A stretch of DNA of 57,577 nt from Chromera velia (taxonomy: Eukaryota > Sar > Chromeraceae), in the NCBI GenBank assembly GCA_018398765.1, contig JAHBMJ010001660.1, positions 48,819-106,395 on the forward strand, given 5' to 3'. Both the position numbers and the translations under genes were made by a program. Below the pieces are notes generated by a model. It searched no databases, had not been told where the DNA came from, and saw only the letters and a list, made by a program, of their open reading frames with translations. Shown here in pieces: positions 46,601 through 57,577 of this stretch (position 1 is its first letter; every line of letters begins with the position of its first letter).

Positions 46601-47415
46601 TCTTCATTGATGCTGCAGGAAGGAGGCACGAAGCAGCTTCTCCCTGCTGAGCTCGCGAACAAGGCACTCATCTCTTTTCTGAAGATTATTGTGGAGATGA
46701 GGTCAGTGGCTGAAGAGGATCGAAGTGAATGTAGAGGGGGGTTGTCATTTCGGGTGGCTGCGTTTGAGCGTGTCGATGAATCTCTGTGAGCATGGAAGTG
46801 CCCCTTCCTGGGTGTGTATCGACTTCTTTACTCCCTATCTGCATTTTGAGAGGGTCGGGCCTCCCTTTCTTCGAATGAATGAATGCAGCGATCGTTCTGC
46901 ATTGCATCTTCCTTTTGCAGGAGGTCGACTGAGGTCAGGGGATTCGAACACGATCCCCGAATCCTCGGCAGATTCGGTGAGGGATTCCAGCTGCGGATCG
47001 GGTACGGCCTCCATGTAGGGTGGGCGATTGAGGGCGCCATCGGGAGTGACTTCAAGATTGACGCTTCCTACCTCAGCCCTCACGTGAACTTCACGGAAAG
47101 GCTGCAAGTGAGTGAGTGTTGTAAAGCGGGAAGCAAAGTCTGAATGTTCGTGCAGGCCCTCTTTAAATCTGGTGGAGGGGAAGGAGAGAGACATGTGAAG
47201 TGGTGGTAGAGCCTTTCTTGCGTGAATCATGCGTCCCCATTCCTTTCAATTCTGTCTCCCCCCCCCCCNNCCCCCCCCCCCTTTCCTGCCTGTGATTATG
47301 CCCTGCAGGAGGCAACGAAGATGTACATGGTCCCCCTTCTGATGAGCGAGCCTTTCTACGTGATGCTCTCAACGAAGGTGCGTGCGTGCGTGTGTGTGTG
47401 TATGTGTGTGTGTGT

Positions 47416-47449
<34 letters not shown>

Positions 47450-49161
47450 TCTCCTGGCTGGAGTTGGAAGGAAAAGCAAAGAAAAAAAGAATTGTGAAAG
47501 GGAATCGGGTCTTTTTTTCAACCAATAGAAAGATGTTAAATTGAATGCCAGTGCAGCAGCAATTACACTCAACTCTTTTGCAAGAGAGACAAAGGAAGAC
47601 CAGCTGCCCAGGAACTCTAGCCCCCCCTCTGCAAATGTTGAGGATGCAGGCAAAGGACAGAATCCGCAAAATCGACGTCGTCAAGCCTAGCGTCTCCATC
47701 GACAAGCCGATCGGCATCTACACGTTTGACGTCAAAGAGGACCATATCGAGCCTTCAGTAGATGCAGAGGACTTCATCGGAGAGTTCAGAACACCAGACG
47801 TCAGCGTTCTTTTCTGCCGTTCTTCCTTTCTTCCCTTTTTCCTTTCTCTATCCTTGTCCGTCTGTCTGCCTGCCTGTCATCTCGTTCAAAAGCATGTAGG
47901 AAATTGGGTGGCGTCTGCATTCTTGCCTGCCCGTTTGCGTATCCTCTAACCCCCAGTTTTTGTTTGTATGTGGCTTCTACTTTGGTGCTTCGATCTCCGG
48001 ATCAACACGCACGGAGCGTGTCAAGAAAAGGCCTGTCAAGACTCTTCTTCTCATTTTGTTTTTGTTTGCCTGTCTGTTTGGTGACTTCGGCGTGATGCCT
48101 GAGTCTCGTGGAGAAGTGGGCGTGATGAGCGAAGATGATCATTCTGCGACTCGCTTTGTCCTTGTATCTTCTTCCATGCACGCAGGACATGGATGACATC
48201 CCGAAAGACCACATCTACGGGGCGGGGGCGGAGTTTGCGTTCCTCTGCGATGCTGACATTCTGAAGTTGCAACAAGATCTTCCTGAGGAGTTCCTCTCAC
48301 TTCATCGGTGCGTGTCTCTGTCTGTCTGTCTGTCTGTCTGTCTGTGTGTCGGTGTATCTCTCTGCCTGCCTGTCTCCAAAGAACAAATAAATCCGTCTGA
48401 CCCTATAGTCTGTCTCTTACCCTGATTCCAGGCAGCTTCATTTTCTGATCTTTGTTTACTATGTCTGGATGTGAAAAAAAAAGAAACGAGAGAGAACAAG
48501 AATTCGTATCTTGGTACTCCCGTGTTTCTGTCACTTACCCTGACAGTCCTTGTCCTTCAACCCAAATGATTGATTAATTGATTGATGCATCATGCATATT
48601 GCAGAAGAGCGCTGATTCAGTACACAGAGGGCCAGTGGTCGGAGGCGAAAAAACTTTTTGAAGAGTCAGTCGGGGGCACAGGGAGACGCTTCAGGCTTCA
48701 CCATCGAGGTTATAAAGCTTCATTGATTTGTTTAGGTTTTCTCGAGATGCTAGGAAGGGAGCAGAGGTGGACAAGTAGACAGACGGGGGAAGGAGGGAAT
48801 GAAAGAGAACAAGGGTGCAGAGAGGGGCGGTGGAATGAGCCGACTCAACGAAGATAAAAAGAAACAAAAGGCACCAATTAGGGGGGCTTTCACAAACTTG
48901 CAAACAAAGTTTCTGTTAGACACATAATAATTCTCACAATTTTTTCACATCTCCTGCACATGCCTTACATGACTTTTTTGTGTCTGCACTCTTCCCTCCA
49001 TCTACTTTTCTGTATTTTATTCCCGCCATTTTCTGCGTTGCAGGTGTTTGGAGATCATGCCTCACGATGGGCCGACTCTGGCGCTTTTGGATTTTATGGC
49101 AGAGAGGGACGACGAGCCTCCCGAAGACTTTCCAGGGTTTCGGGAGACTGATTATATTTAA
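41006..49161 (+). CDS. Voltage-sensor / class III adenylyl cyclase fusion, 18 exons
   Basis: Exons: 41006-41809, 42081-42169, 42687-42759, 42916-43003, 43333-43472, 44223-44279, 44626-44727, 45102-45191, 45412-45469, 45865-46018, 46220-46307, 46619-46701, 46921-47107, 47309-47377, 47650-47799, 48186-48307, 48605-48664 and 49044-49161. All phases close, giving 843 residues. Exon 1 holds four voltage-sensor helices; S4 reads RIVRLVRLIRLIRIAKLYK with a basic residue every third position. A fifth helix (IIVGVLLMLFVIPLL), a Cys-containing loop of about 155 residues and a sixth helix (VFIIILLGTLSMLL) follow. No K+-channel GYG filter was seen. A helical linker (IAPIEKMVNIVKQLADDPL) leads to the cyclase: FGFLDIRRFTD has metal Asp 1, ANKNVGDAF metal Asp 2, and VNFTERL the transition-state Asn/Arg. 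Lys in ANKN sits where guanylyl cyclases have Glu, favouring ATP. Predicted membrane enzyme making cAMP under voltage control, as in ciliate and apicomplexan channel-cyclases. Confidence 0.9.
43638..43685. repeat. (GT)n microsatellite in cyclase intron
   Basis: Runs of gtgtgtgt lie between exons 5 and 6. A (GTCT)n run follows at 43972-44012 in the same intron. Confidence 0.9.
45045..45116 (+). repeat. 36-bp tandem duplication spanning a splice acceptor
   Basis: gcattgccattgcacctgcagaattc plus an A-run begins at 45045 and again at 45081. Each copy ends an intron with ctgcag, so exon 8 of the cyclase can start at 45066 or 45102. The extra 36 bases are open in the same frame (12 residues). Confidence 0.9.
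47379..47450. repeat. (GT)n microsatellite directly after a splice donor
   Basis: The donor of exon 14 (AACGAAG|gtgcgtgcg) runs straight into gtgtgtgt repeats. Confidence 0.85.
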
Positions 49162-50740
49162 ACAAATTCGTGCATTTCTAGCACAAGTATGTGCACGATC
49201 TGCAAGCAAAAACATCTGGACAACCCAGACATAGAGGTTGTAAGTTTCAATTCATTTACTAAACCTGTACAGAACAAAATCCCCCCTGTTGGTAGATTTC
49301 CGATTTATATAGTGAATTAGTTTGAAGTAGTAAATTGTTCCTGATATTTATCCTAGTACATACCATACGGCATTCACTTAGCCTAAGACTTAGCATACCA
49401 CTGGCACTAATTATTTAATAGACTATTTCAAAGGCTTTAGATCTTGTATAATGGTCAAAACGCGTTTTTTTTATCGGTTTTTAGTTATATAGTCAATTTT
49501 AAACAGGGTTGATTGATTGATTGATTGATATGTTCCGCCCTAGGGCCTTCCCGCTATGTCTATCTGGTTAATTGTTAAATTATAAAATTATTGATACTTT
49601 CAGTACCCTAGTCAATACCTTAGTACCGGACTAGGTACCGGAGGGGGGGGGGGTCTCGGATTTTGATACCGACACTTTCGGTATCAGAAATATCTTTAAA
49701 AAATTGCAAACATGATCTTAGATCGATATAATCTAACATACTACCTCTAATACAAAAAAGAAATCAATGGTCACCAGTGACTCACCACACTGTAATGTAG
49801 CAACATTGATTGTTTCTACATATAATAATGTTATTTATTTTTAAGTACCTCAAATTCATGATAATAAATACTAATTCAACTTATCTCAGCTGCAAATAAA
49901 AGGAAACTTGAAATTTAAGGTATTATTCTTAGTTTTTTCAAGCTTTTGGGATTCTATAAACATTTAATAACTTTCTATGTTTTAGTCATGAGAATATTAT
50001 TGGACAACTTACTAGCTTATAGTCAGTAATTCAGTTGTAGAGCATCGAATCATAATTTGAGTGTCCTAAAAAACCGTAGAAAAAACCGCGCCACTCACTC
50101 AACAATTATAACTAAATATTTATATTTAATAATAATAATATTTGTTTTTATATTCAACAGATGGTTCACTCTGTTAATACATATACGTTAATTGCCACAT
50201 ATGTCGCATAATATGTTTGAATTGAATGAATCGAATTCCAGTGGCTCTACTGTTGTGACGCAAGCACAAGCTAGAGCACAGTTGATCAAAACGAGCCAAA
50301 ACCAAGTTTTTCAAACAGAAAAGGCATCAAAAAATGGGGAGGTGGATCCAATGCATGTGGGAGACGAACTCTTTACCACGGAGCCACGATCGCAGGCTGA
50401 AGCATCACCACATGGCACGGCGCATGCATGCATTCATTTCGTTTGCAAAGAAATGGCGATGAAGATCTTCGAATGGTTCATGCACTTGACTTCATGGCGC
50501 GCACAAGAGACACTCCCCCCCCTGCTTGTCATAGAAAGACCGGTAGGGCTGGGGGTGACTCTGTCGAATTCACAATCATGCAGATCCATGCACACACGCA
50601 TGCATGCATCCTTGAGTGATCGAAGAAGAGAAAAACCAACCACTTGCATGGAGACGTACGCTCGCACGCGGACTGGGGCCATGCACTCACTCACTCACTG
50701 AGGTCGACAGACAGGCTCTATCGTCTTTTCTTTTCCGCCT

Positions 50741-50777
<37 letters not shown>

Positions 50778-52062
50778 CTGGCATCATCTCATCATCGATC
50801 GATAACGAATCCACGCAGACGGACAGACACACGAAATACCATTCAGATACACACTTGCAAAGAAAAACACTTGATCTGAGCACCACAACACTAATCGTCG
50901 ACGTATCGATCGATCGAGTGCCTCGGGCGCACGTGCATGCAGTCGTACGGAAAGGGAAACAGAAAGAGAGAGAGAGACAGAGCTGGAAGGAAGGACGGAA
51001 GGAAGGCAGAATGTGACACCGATAGTCGACAGACTGACAAAAGAGGTCAAAGAGAAAGAGACTAAGAAAAGAAATGGAGCGCAACCAGCAACAAGTACAT
51101 GGAGGTGTGGGATGCGAACGTTTTTAAAAGATGACCATGAAGGAAGAGAAAACAAGAATTCGACAGAAGGCATTTCGCATTCACACTCGAAAAAGACACC
51201 ATGACAAAAGGCAATCGAAGAACAAAGCAAGCCATGCACCCTTCGCAAGAACAACCAAGCTCCTTGCTGACGCTCTCACTCACTGACGACACGAAACGGA
51301 TAGGGATGATCGAACGAGAGAAAGAGAAAGAGGTCAGATACGACACATGCACCTCACACTCCACCCATGTTGACCCACCCCCCCACGACACAAATCCTAG
51401 TCCCTGCCCTCGCCCAGTCAATCAGTCAGTGAGTCAGTCAGCTGCGGAGGATAGGTCATGAGAACAGAAGGAAAGGAAGAGCCAACCATCCTCCCAAACG
51501 ACCCATCCTGCTCCCAGAGTGTCTCCCTGGGCAGACAGAACAGAACCACAAAACCGACGCATGTAAGTCACTGGACAGAAACAGATATTATCACGCAACA
51601 CATACGCGCATGGTCCAAATGCACACATTATCATGAAAGAAGAGAGCGGGCGAGAGAAGAAAGGAGAAAAGAAGGAGATGACGGCATGAAAGGGTCGCCC
51701 CGGACCCCAAACACGACAAGAAGACGATTTGAAAGAAAGAAGACTATGATTGAAAACAGAGAGAGAAGAATGAAACGAGGACGAGAACCGTGAGTGAGGA
51801 CAACGAATGATTTTTCCCTCCCATCCTTTTTCCCACCACCCAATTTTTTAAAATGCGTTTTAGCGGGGGCCGCCTGCAGTCTGTCGTTCAGCAGTCAGAA
51901 ATTTCGTTTCTTTCTCACCCTTCTTTCCCTCTTCTTCTGCTCCCTTGCCCCCACCCTCCACCTCTCTTTTTGGGGGGGGAAATTCAGCTGGAACAAACGA
52001 CTTCCTTCTCTTCTTTCACTCTGCACACACAAGCAAGCAAGCAAGACAGACGGCTGATCTCA
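49162..52062. other. Intergenic, no convincing gene
   Basis: 49240-50190 is AT-rich, with a (TTGA)n run at 49511-49529 and a G-run at 49643. An ORF at 50192-50701 is open (169 codons), but its composition is irregular and its 3' part is TGCATGCA and CACTCA repeats. (GACA)n lies at 50742-50776. 50900-52060 is purine-rich on the plus strand without exon signals; its right end should contain the 3' UTR of the minus-strand NRPS-like gene. Confidence 0.45.
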
Positions 52063-55000
52063 CTATGCGCGCGGTCGCACCGGCACTCCGGGTACCCCCC
52101 CAAATTTGCTGCCTGCCCTGAACTCCTCTCCCTTCATCATCAAAGAGAGGCCATACAGAGTTGCCCCGTCTCCCATGTGGGTGTCGTACAGAACCACAGA
52201 CCGCGTCCCCACCGAGGCCTCCCTGCCGATCTCCACCGTGCCTGTCTTCATCACCCGGTCTTCGAACAGATGAGTCTGGAGGGTCGCGTTCTCCTCGACG
52301 GTCGTGTCGTCGCCCACAGTGACCAGATCGAACTCGATCAAGTAGGGGGTGTCCAGGTACACACGTCTTCCGATCTTCGACCCCATCATTCTCATCCATG
52401 TGTTCAAGAAAGGCGTCCCCGCAATGGCCTTTCCGAACCCTGCATAGGCGCAGTCATCTGCCATGGTGGTCATTAGCTCGGCCCTCCAGACGAAGGTCGA
52501 GTAAAGGGGATGACGTCCAGGGCGGATGCGGCCGACCAACAGCCACTTGTGGATAAGGGTCGAGAGGGCAACGACAGAAGCCCACAGGAAGACCAAGGCT
52601 GGGACCATCATGGGTACCCACCAGTCGAGAGTGAAGGTCTGGAGTCTGTAGATGGTGGATTCTTGTCCCACAGACCACTCTGGGAAGAAGAAGGCGATGG
52701 TGTAGGTGAAGATCAGCCAGACGGCAAGGAATGCATACTCGACTGTAAGGGAGGGGGCGATGCATCTGTAGAGCTCGATGAGAACTCGGAGGATGCGCAT
52801 TCGGAGAGGGGGGGCGAAGGTCTTGGAGCTGTCGACCTCGACAATCTCCCTATTGGGTAATGCGAAGGCCACAGAGCCGAGGTAACTCTGATTCGGTTGC
52901 GTTGTGACAGACGCGGGGGGTGCAACAGAGGCGACACCCACGAGATTGGATCGGGGAAGATCGGTTCCCGGGGGGGCAATGGAGTTGTTTCCGAGGAATG
53001 TTCTTGCCCCCACCTTGACTGTCCCCAGGGACATTTTCATTCTCCCACTCTCTGCTTCTCTGTTCACATTCCACCCTCCCACATGGACTGCATCTGCAAT
53101 GAAGCACTCGTCCTCGATGGTCGTCATATCAGGGGTCCACATGACCAAGTCACTCACCTCCACCTTCTTTCCGATGCTTGCCCCCATCCACCTCATCCAA
53201 GAGGAAGTGAAGAGAGTTGAGTAGAAGGGATGGCAAATCATCACGTGACGGTCAAGGACGAAACGCAACAACCAGAAACGGCAATAGAACCATGAGTTGA
53301 CCTCCCATGTGCCTGGCTGGATTTTGAGGGGAAACAACAACCACCTAGTGGCAAGGGCGTAAAGGGAGGGTCCGACCACCACGGCCCAGATGGAGAGGGC
53401 GGGAATAATCTCGGAGGCAAGTGCGAAGTTTCCATTCAGATAGAGGGCATAGATCAGACCAACCCTCGGGGCTTCCGTCAAAGCCAAGACGGTGAAAATG
53501 GAAACCGACCACCAGAGAAGGAAGCCTGCACTTCTCAACCATGCAGTGAAAGGAGAGGAACCACTAGGGACGGAGTCCTGTCGCGGCTCTTTCTTCTCTT
53601 TGCACTTTCCGGGACCGTCATGCCAAATCTGGTTAGAAGGAACCTCTGTGCCAGGCATCAGACTGGTGCCAGGGCAGAGAGTCGAGTTCTCTCCCACTGT
53701 ACACCCTCTCGCAACAAACGAAAGTGCCCCCAACTCTGCCCCCCTCCCAATCTTCACCTTCCTCAGCTTCACATACCCATTCTCGACCTCAATGCACCTC
53801 ACATACGCAGACGGCTGCAACACAGCGTCATCTCCAATCTCCATCAAATCAAAGTTTCCGAACCCCAGAGTCTTGGAGGCGATGTGCACATTCTTTCCAA
53901 TCTTGGACCCCAACAGTCGGAGCACAGGTGCCATGAGGGGGGTCCCGAAGAGGAACGTACTGTCGATGGAGGAGGTCCACCTCCTCACAGTCCACCAACG
54001 GACGAACTTCCAGGACCAGACGGGGAACTCACCCTCCCTCACCTTTCCCAGGAGGGTCCACTTTAGGGCAACAGCAATGAGGATGTTCAGAAGGTGGTAG
54101 ACGATCACAGACGCAGGCCAGCAGGCGATGACTGCCCACAGGGGAAGGTTGTAGTCCTCCCTCGCTCTCAGCAGGAAGTGGATCGACAGAATCGTCTGCG
54201 ATTAAGCAAGAAACAAAGGAGAGTCGGAAGGAGTCAGTTGCTCATCAGCCGCCACTGGAGCAATGAATGCCGGTTTGACAAACAGACTATATGTTTCGTC
54301 TCTTCCTCCTTTTCTTCATGACAGAAGACAGACAAACACGGAGAACAGAGAAGGCCTGCATGCGTCACCCAAGCCTTCCGTGCCCAAGTTCTGAACCAGT
54401 GGGCGGAAAGTTGATCCTCGATTCACGGAAGGCCGCGGAAAAGCAGTTGACGGAATAAACGAGAAAGGAAAACAGGAAAGGAAGACTGGAAGAAGGGAAG
54501 AATGGAAGGAAGGAAGGAAGGAGGGAAGGCAGGAAGGCAGGAAGAATGGATAGAAGGAAGGCAGAAACGATGAATGATCGAAGGAAAGAAAGAGGAGAGA
54601 AAGTATTAAGTTGAAAAGAAAGAAGCTTGACTGACGAATGCTCCAGTGTAGGTTGCGTTGAGGAGGATCACGAGCGCTTGGACGATCCACACCCCCAGCA
54701 TCGTGAAGGGGTGCACCTTCCAGGGACTTCTCACCTTCCTCTCCCTCAGCAGAACCTTCGACTCTGCCCCCCTTGCAGAACCCTTGTCTGTAGATGCGCT
54801 GCCTCTTGTGCCTGCAGATGCCAGAGACTTGGACCTGTTGGCAAGCACCTCAGCAGAGATCACAGGCCGAGGATGCACAGGGCCCTCGATGTCTCTGCAG
54901 GTGGCAGAGGGAGAGGCGGTGCGGGGCTCTTCGGAGGACCCGGGGATCGTGTTCCTCAACGTGGGGGGGGCTGCCGAGCTCTTGGCGGCGACAACAGAAG

Positions 55001-55064
55001 CCAGCTCGATCTCGTTGGCCTCACAGAGAGACTCAATACGAGAGGCAAACACACGGAGCACCTG

Positions 55065-55124
<60 letters not shown>

Positions 55125-57477
55125 GAGAGAGAGAGAGAGAGAGAGAGTAAGGAGGAGGCAGCAATGAGAAGAGAACAGAGGAAGGGGGGGTTGAAAAAGA
55201 AAACAAAGAAGGGAACGCATCCTTGAGAATCTGAAGTGAGCTTGTCGTTTCTCTGTTCTGACTCGATCGCGACACCGTACGTGTGTTTTGTCCCTTCATC
55301 TGCCTCTGTTTCTCTTTGTCTATCTGCCTGTACTACCAACTGACCTGAGTGTCGTACAGGTCCCTAACAGCGAGGGGTACCTCAGGAAGTTCCTGTCTGA
55401 GTTTTGAGATCACTCGGGCAGCCACGAGAGAGTTCCCACCCAACTTGAAGAAATCATCCGAGGCCAGGACCTGAGGTACTCCCAGAGCCTGCTCCCAGGC
55501 AGATGCGAGAAGCTTCTCCAAATCAGAGCTCGGAAGGTCCTCTGCGTCGACTGCACCGTTGTCCCCGTTGCCGGAGGGGAGGGAGGGGAGGGTCTCGGGA
55601 CCTGGGGGGGGCAGCTGGCCGAGGGCTTTTCTGTCCACCTTCCCTGAGGGCATGTAGGGGATTGTGTTGAGGATGATGTACCGGGCCGGGACCATGTAGT
55701 CGGGAACAGACTGTGAGACGTGTTCTCTAAGGCCGAGGGGGGTGAGGAGGGGGGCAGGGATTGGAGACGGGTGGTGGGGGGAAGAGGGAAGGGCGGCGGT
55801 ATCGGTGACAGCAGTGGCTGCAGGAGTTGTGGGGGGGAAAGCGGGAGAGAGACGTCCTTGGGAAGCCAGAAGCTCGGGAGTGGTCATGTTCCCGATGTCC
55901 TGCTTGCTGGTGCCCGGAGTGTGGCAGTAAGCGGAGTGGGGGGTGCCCTTGTCCTTTGCGAAAAAGGGGGTTTCCTTCTCCTTCGTTTTGGAAGTGGATG
56001 CGAAGACAGCGCGTGCCAGCTGCTTGAGAACAGAAGTTTCGGAAGGAACAGAAACTCCACTGGCGACGTCATCATTCGGGCTTGTGATCTGCACACTAGG
56101 GGGACGCGGTCGCTGTGGGGGGGAACGAAGTCTGAGACCCTGTGGGGAGATGACATCTTCATCTATGTCTTCTCTGTCCGGTTCTTGTGAGGGCATCATC
56201 TCCTCCTCATCCTCTTCCCCCTCCGGAGACAGAGCGTCAAGGGTCAAGGCAGGAATTCCCCCCGCACCCCCAAGACCTGAAGTCACGCTAACGTTAGCCC
56301 CACTGCTGCCACTAGACGACGCACTTGCAGATGCCGTGGCAACAGCAGTTGTCTCTGCAGCCACCCTCGGGCCTCTTCCGACCTCCGCCTCTTGAGAGGT
56401 CACGTAAGCAACCAGAGTTAGCTCGGAACCGGCTGCCCCTCCCACATCATCTCTGGCAAGAACCACCGCCTCCTTCACCTGAGGGTGTGTGCACAGAGCA
56501 GACTCAATCTCTGTCAACTCCACTCTGTACCCTCTGATCTTTACTTGGGAGTCGATACGTCCCAGGAACTCAATGTTCCCATCTGCATCGAAACGAGTCA
56601 AGTCACCTGTGCGATACAGACGAGGTTCATATGCCAAGAAGCTCTGATGGGTTTTCGGATCGTACCCCCGAGCACCCCTTCCCTCAGTCTTCCCCCCGAC
56701 ATACTCCCTCCAGTCATACTGCAGCCAGTTGGGCAGGGGTGCTGTGTGGGTGTCAGGAATAAACTTCTCCGGATTCAAATCGGGTCTGTTGATGTACCCC
56801 CTTGCAACAGACACACCCCCGAGAAGCAACTCCCCCGCCTTCCCACTCCCAGGAGGACAAGGGTTCCCTTCCTCATCCACAATATGGGCAGAGTATCCTG
56901 GAAGGGCCTTTCCGATCGTGATAGGGACCTTCGGGTGCACTTCGCAATATGTTCCGACCACGGTAGCCTCTGTAGGACCGTACGTGTTCAGAAACACGCG
57001 GCCGGGGGCGCACCACTTATCCACAACCTCAGGGGGGCAAGCCTCTCCTCCGGTGATGACAATGCGGAGAAGGGGGGGGTCCGGAATGTCTTCGCAGACG
57101 CGCAGCACCTGCAGAAAAGGGAGGGAGGGGCACGGAAAGAATGAGGGTCCGGGTCTTCGTTTGTGTGCATTTCTCTGCATCTTTGTGGGAGCCACACGTA
57201 CCTCCTTCCCTTCTCCAAACAGCCAACAGAGTCAGACAGGAGCAACAGGCAAATCCATTCCTTCGCCTTTCCTCTCACAATAGAGAGGCTAATCGGCCGA
57301 CTGACCGTAGGGACTGTGGAGAAAACGGTGATGCCCCTATCTGCCAGAAGGGCTCCCATTTCAGGTCCGGATCTCATCAGCTCCTTTGTGCCCACCACTA
57401 GAGTGGCACCAGAGGCAAAGGCCAGCCAGATCTCTTCCACAGAGGCGTCGAAGCAGGTAGAGAACCCCTGGAGGACT
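52063..57477 (-). CDS. Pls/PosA-type NRPS-like synthetase (A-PCP-membrane beta-helix modules), N-terminus outside window
   Basis: Exons 57306-57477, 55345-57108, 54636-55061 and 52063-54195 join in phase 0, giving about 1,497 residues; the 5' end lies beyond the right edge. Adenylation-domain motifs: FDASVEEIW, NTYGPTEATV (A5), YRTGDL (A7), LGRIDSQVKIRGYRVEL (A8) and MPSGKVDRKAL with the A10 Lys. A low-complexity insertion of about 210 residues sits between A8 and A10. The carrier domain follows (DDFFKLGGNSLVAARVI, phosphopantetheine Ser). After a Ser/Pro linker come hydrophobic segments alternating with three hexapeptide beta-helix modules: GSKIGKNVHI...VTIG-like KIGRGAELG; MGASIGKKVEVSD...VGARTFLGNNS; and GSKIGRRVYLDT...EIGREASVG. 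This order matches the Pls/PosA family, typified by epsilon-poly-lysine synthetase, where A activates an amino acid, PCP carries it and the tandem membrane modules form the polymer. The substrate was not deduced. Probably integral to a membrane. Confidence 0.88.
55064..55147. repeat. (CA)n/(GA)n microsatellite forming a splice acceptor tract
   Basis: On the minus strand it is (TC)n then (TG)n ending directly in the cag before exon 55061 of the NRPS-like gene. Confidence 0.9.
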
Positions 57478-57577
57478 CTGCACGTACAGACAGAGACGAA
57501 AGGACCGGGGGGAATCACTATAGAAAGAAAAGGTGAAGGGCAGGGCAGGACGAGGAAGAAAGAAACAGCGTGGGAGG

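Noticed and set aside
50350-50405. tRNA-derived SINE head (A-box-like TGGCTCCGTGG, B-box-like GTTCGTCTCC on the minus strand)
   Set aside because: The two boxes are only a few bases apart and no cloverleaf could be drawn.
50192-50701. 169-codon plus-strand ORF
   Set aside because: Composition is irregular, the 3' part is built from TGCATGCA and CACTCA repeats, and there are no splice or domain signals.
51853-52476. Plus-strand ORF over the end of the NRPS-like gene
   Set aside because: It is a shadow of the terminal beta-helix exon on the minus strand.

Overview
The window is eukaryotic nuclear DNA. Genes are split by many short introns with clear polypyrimidine-cag acceptors, coding DNA is GC-balanced, intergenic DNA is AT-rich, and introns are full of simple repeats ((GT)n, (GTCT)n, (GAAA)n, (GGCA)n). 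No operons, bacterial ribosome binding sites or RNA genes were recognised. A channel-like voltage sensor fused to a class III cyclase is typical of alveolates. With the large lectin, NRPS-like and RBR genes, this points to a free-living alveolate or related alga, for example a chromerid such as Chromera. That assignment is an inference.

Layout, left to right. 1-4.1 kb: AT-rich DNA and one repetitive coiled-coil ORF. 4.1-9.8 kb (minus): a SAP-domain nuclear protein with about 16 coding exons. 10.6-14.6 kb (plus): a large ankyrin-repeat protein, divergent from the SAP gene across an 0.8 kb shared upstream region. 14.6-18.2 kb: no recognised gene. 18.2-18.9 kb (plus, tentative): a charged coiled-coil protein. 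19.7-21.7 kb (minus): a ubiquitin-like plus RING/RING2-like protein, parkin-like in outline. 23.1-30.5 kb (minus): a secreted mosaic of GH16-like, hevein/CBM18-like, SUEL-lectin and repeated H-lectin-like modules, interrupted by three apparent frame changes and an in-frame TAG. 31-35.7 kb: a block with CCGCGG hairpins at both ends, internal direct repeats, decayed or small ORFs and an EEGEKER-repeat ORF; it may be a mobile element. 35.8-38.9 kb (plus): a sugar-phosphate/nucleotide-sugar transporter (TPT/SLC35 family). 41.0-49.2 kb (plus): an 18-exon voltage-sensor/adenylyl-cyclase fusion for which every exon phase closes (843 aa). 52.1-57.5 kb (minus, 5' end outside the window): a Pls/PosA-type NRPS-like enzyme (adenylation, carrier, then three membrane-embedded left-handed beta-helix modules).

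The genes do not form one pathway. They cover nuclear regulation, ubiquitin signalling, secretory sugar transport, extracellular glycan binding, voltage/cAMP signalling and possible amino-acid homopolymer synthesis. Exon models were made by eye from splice signals and reading-phase agreement. Where phases failed to agree this is stated in the entry.
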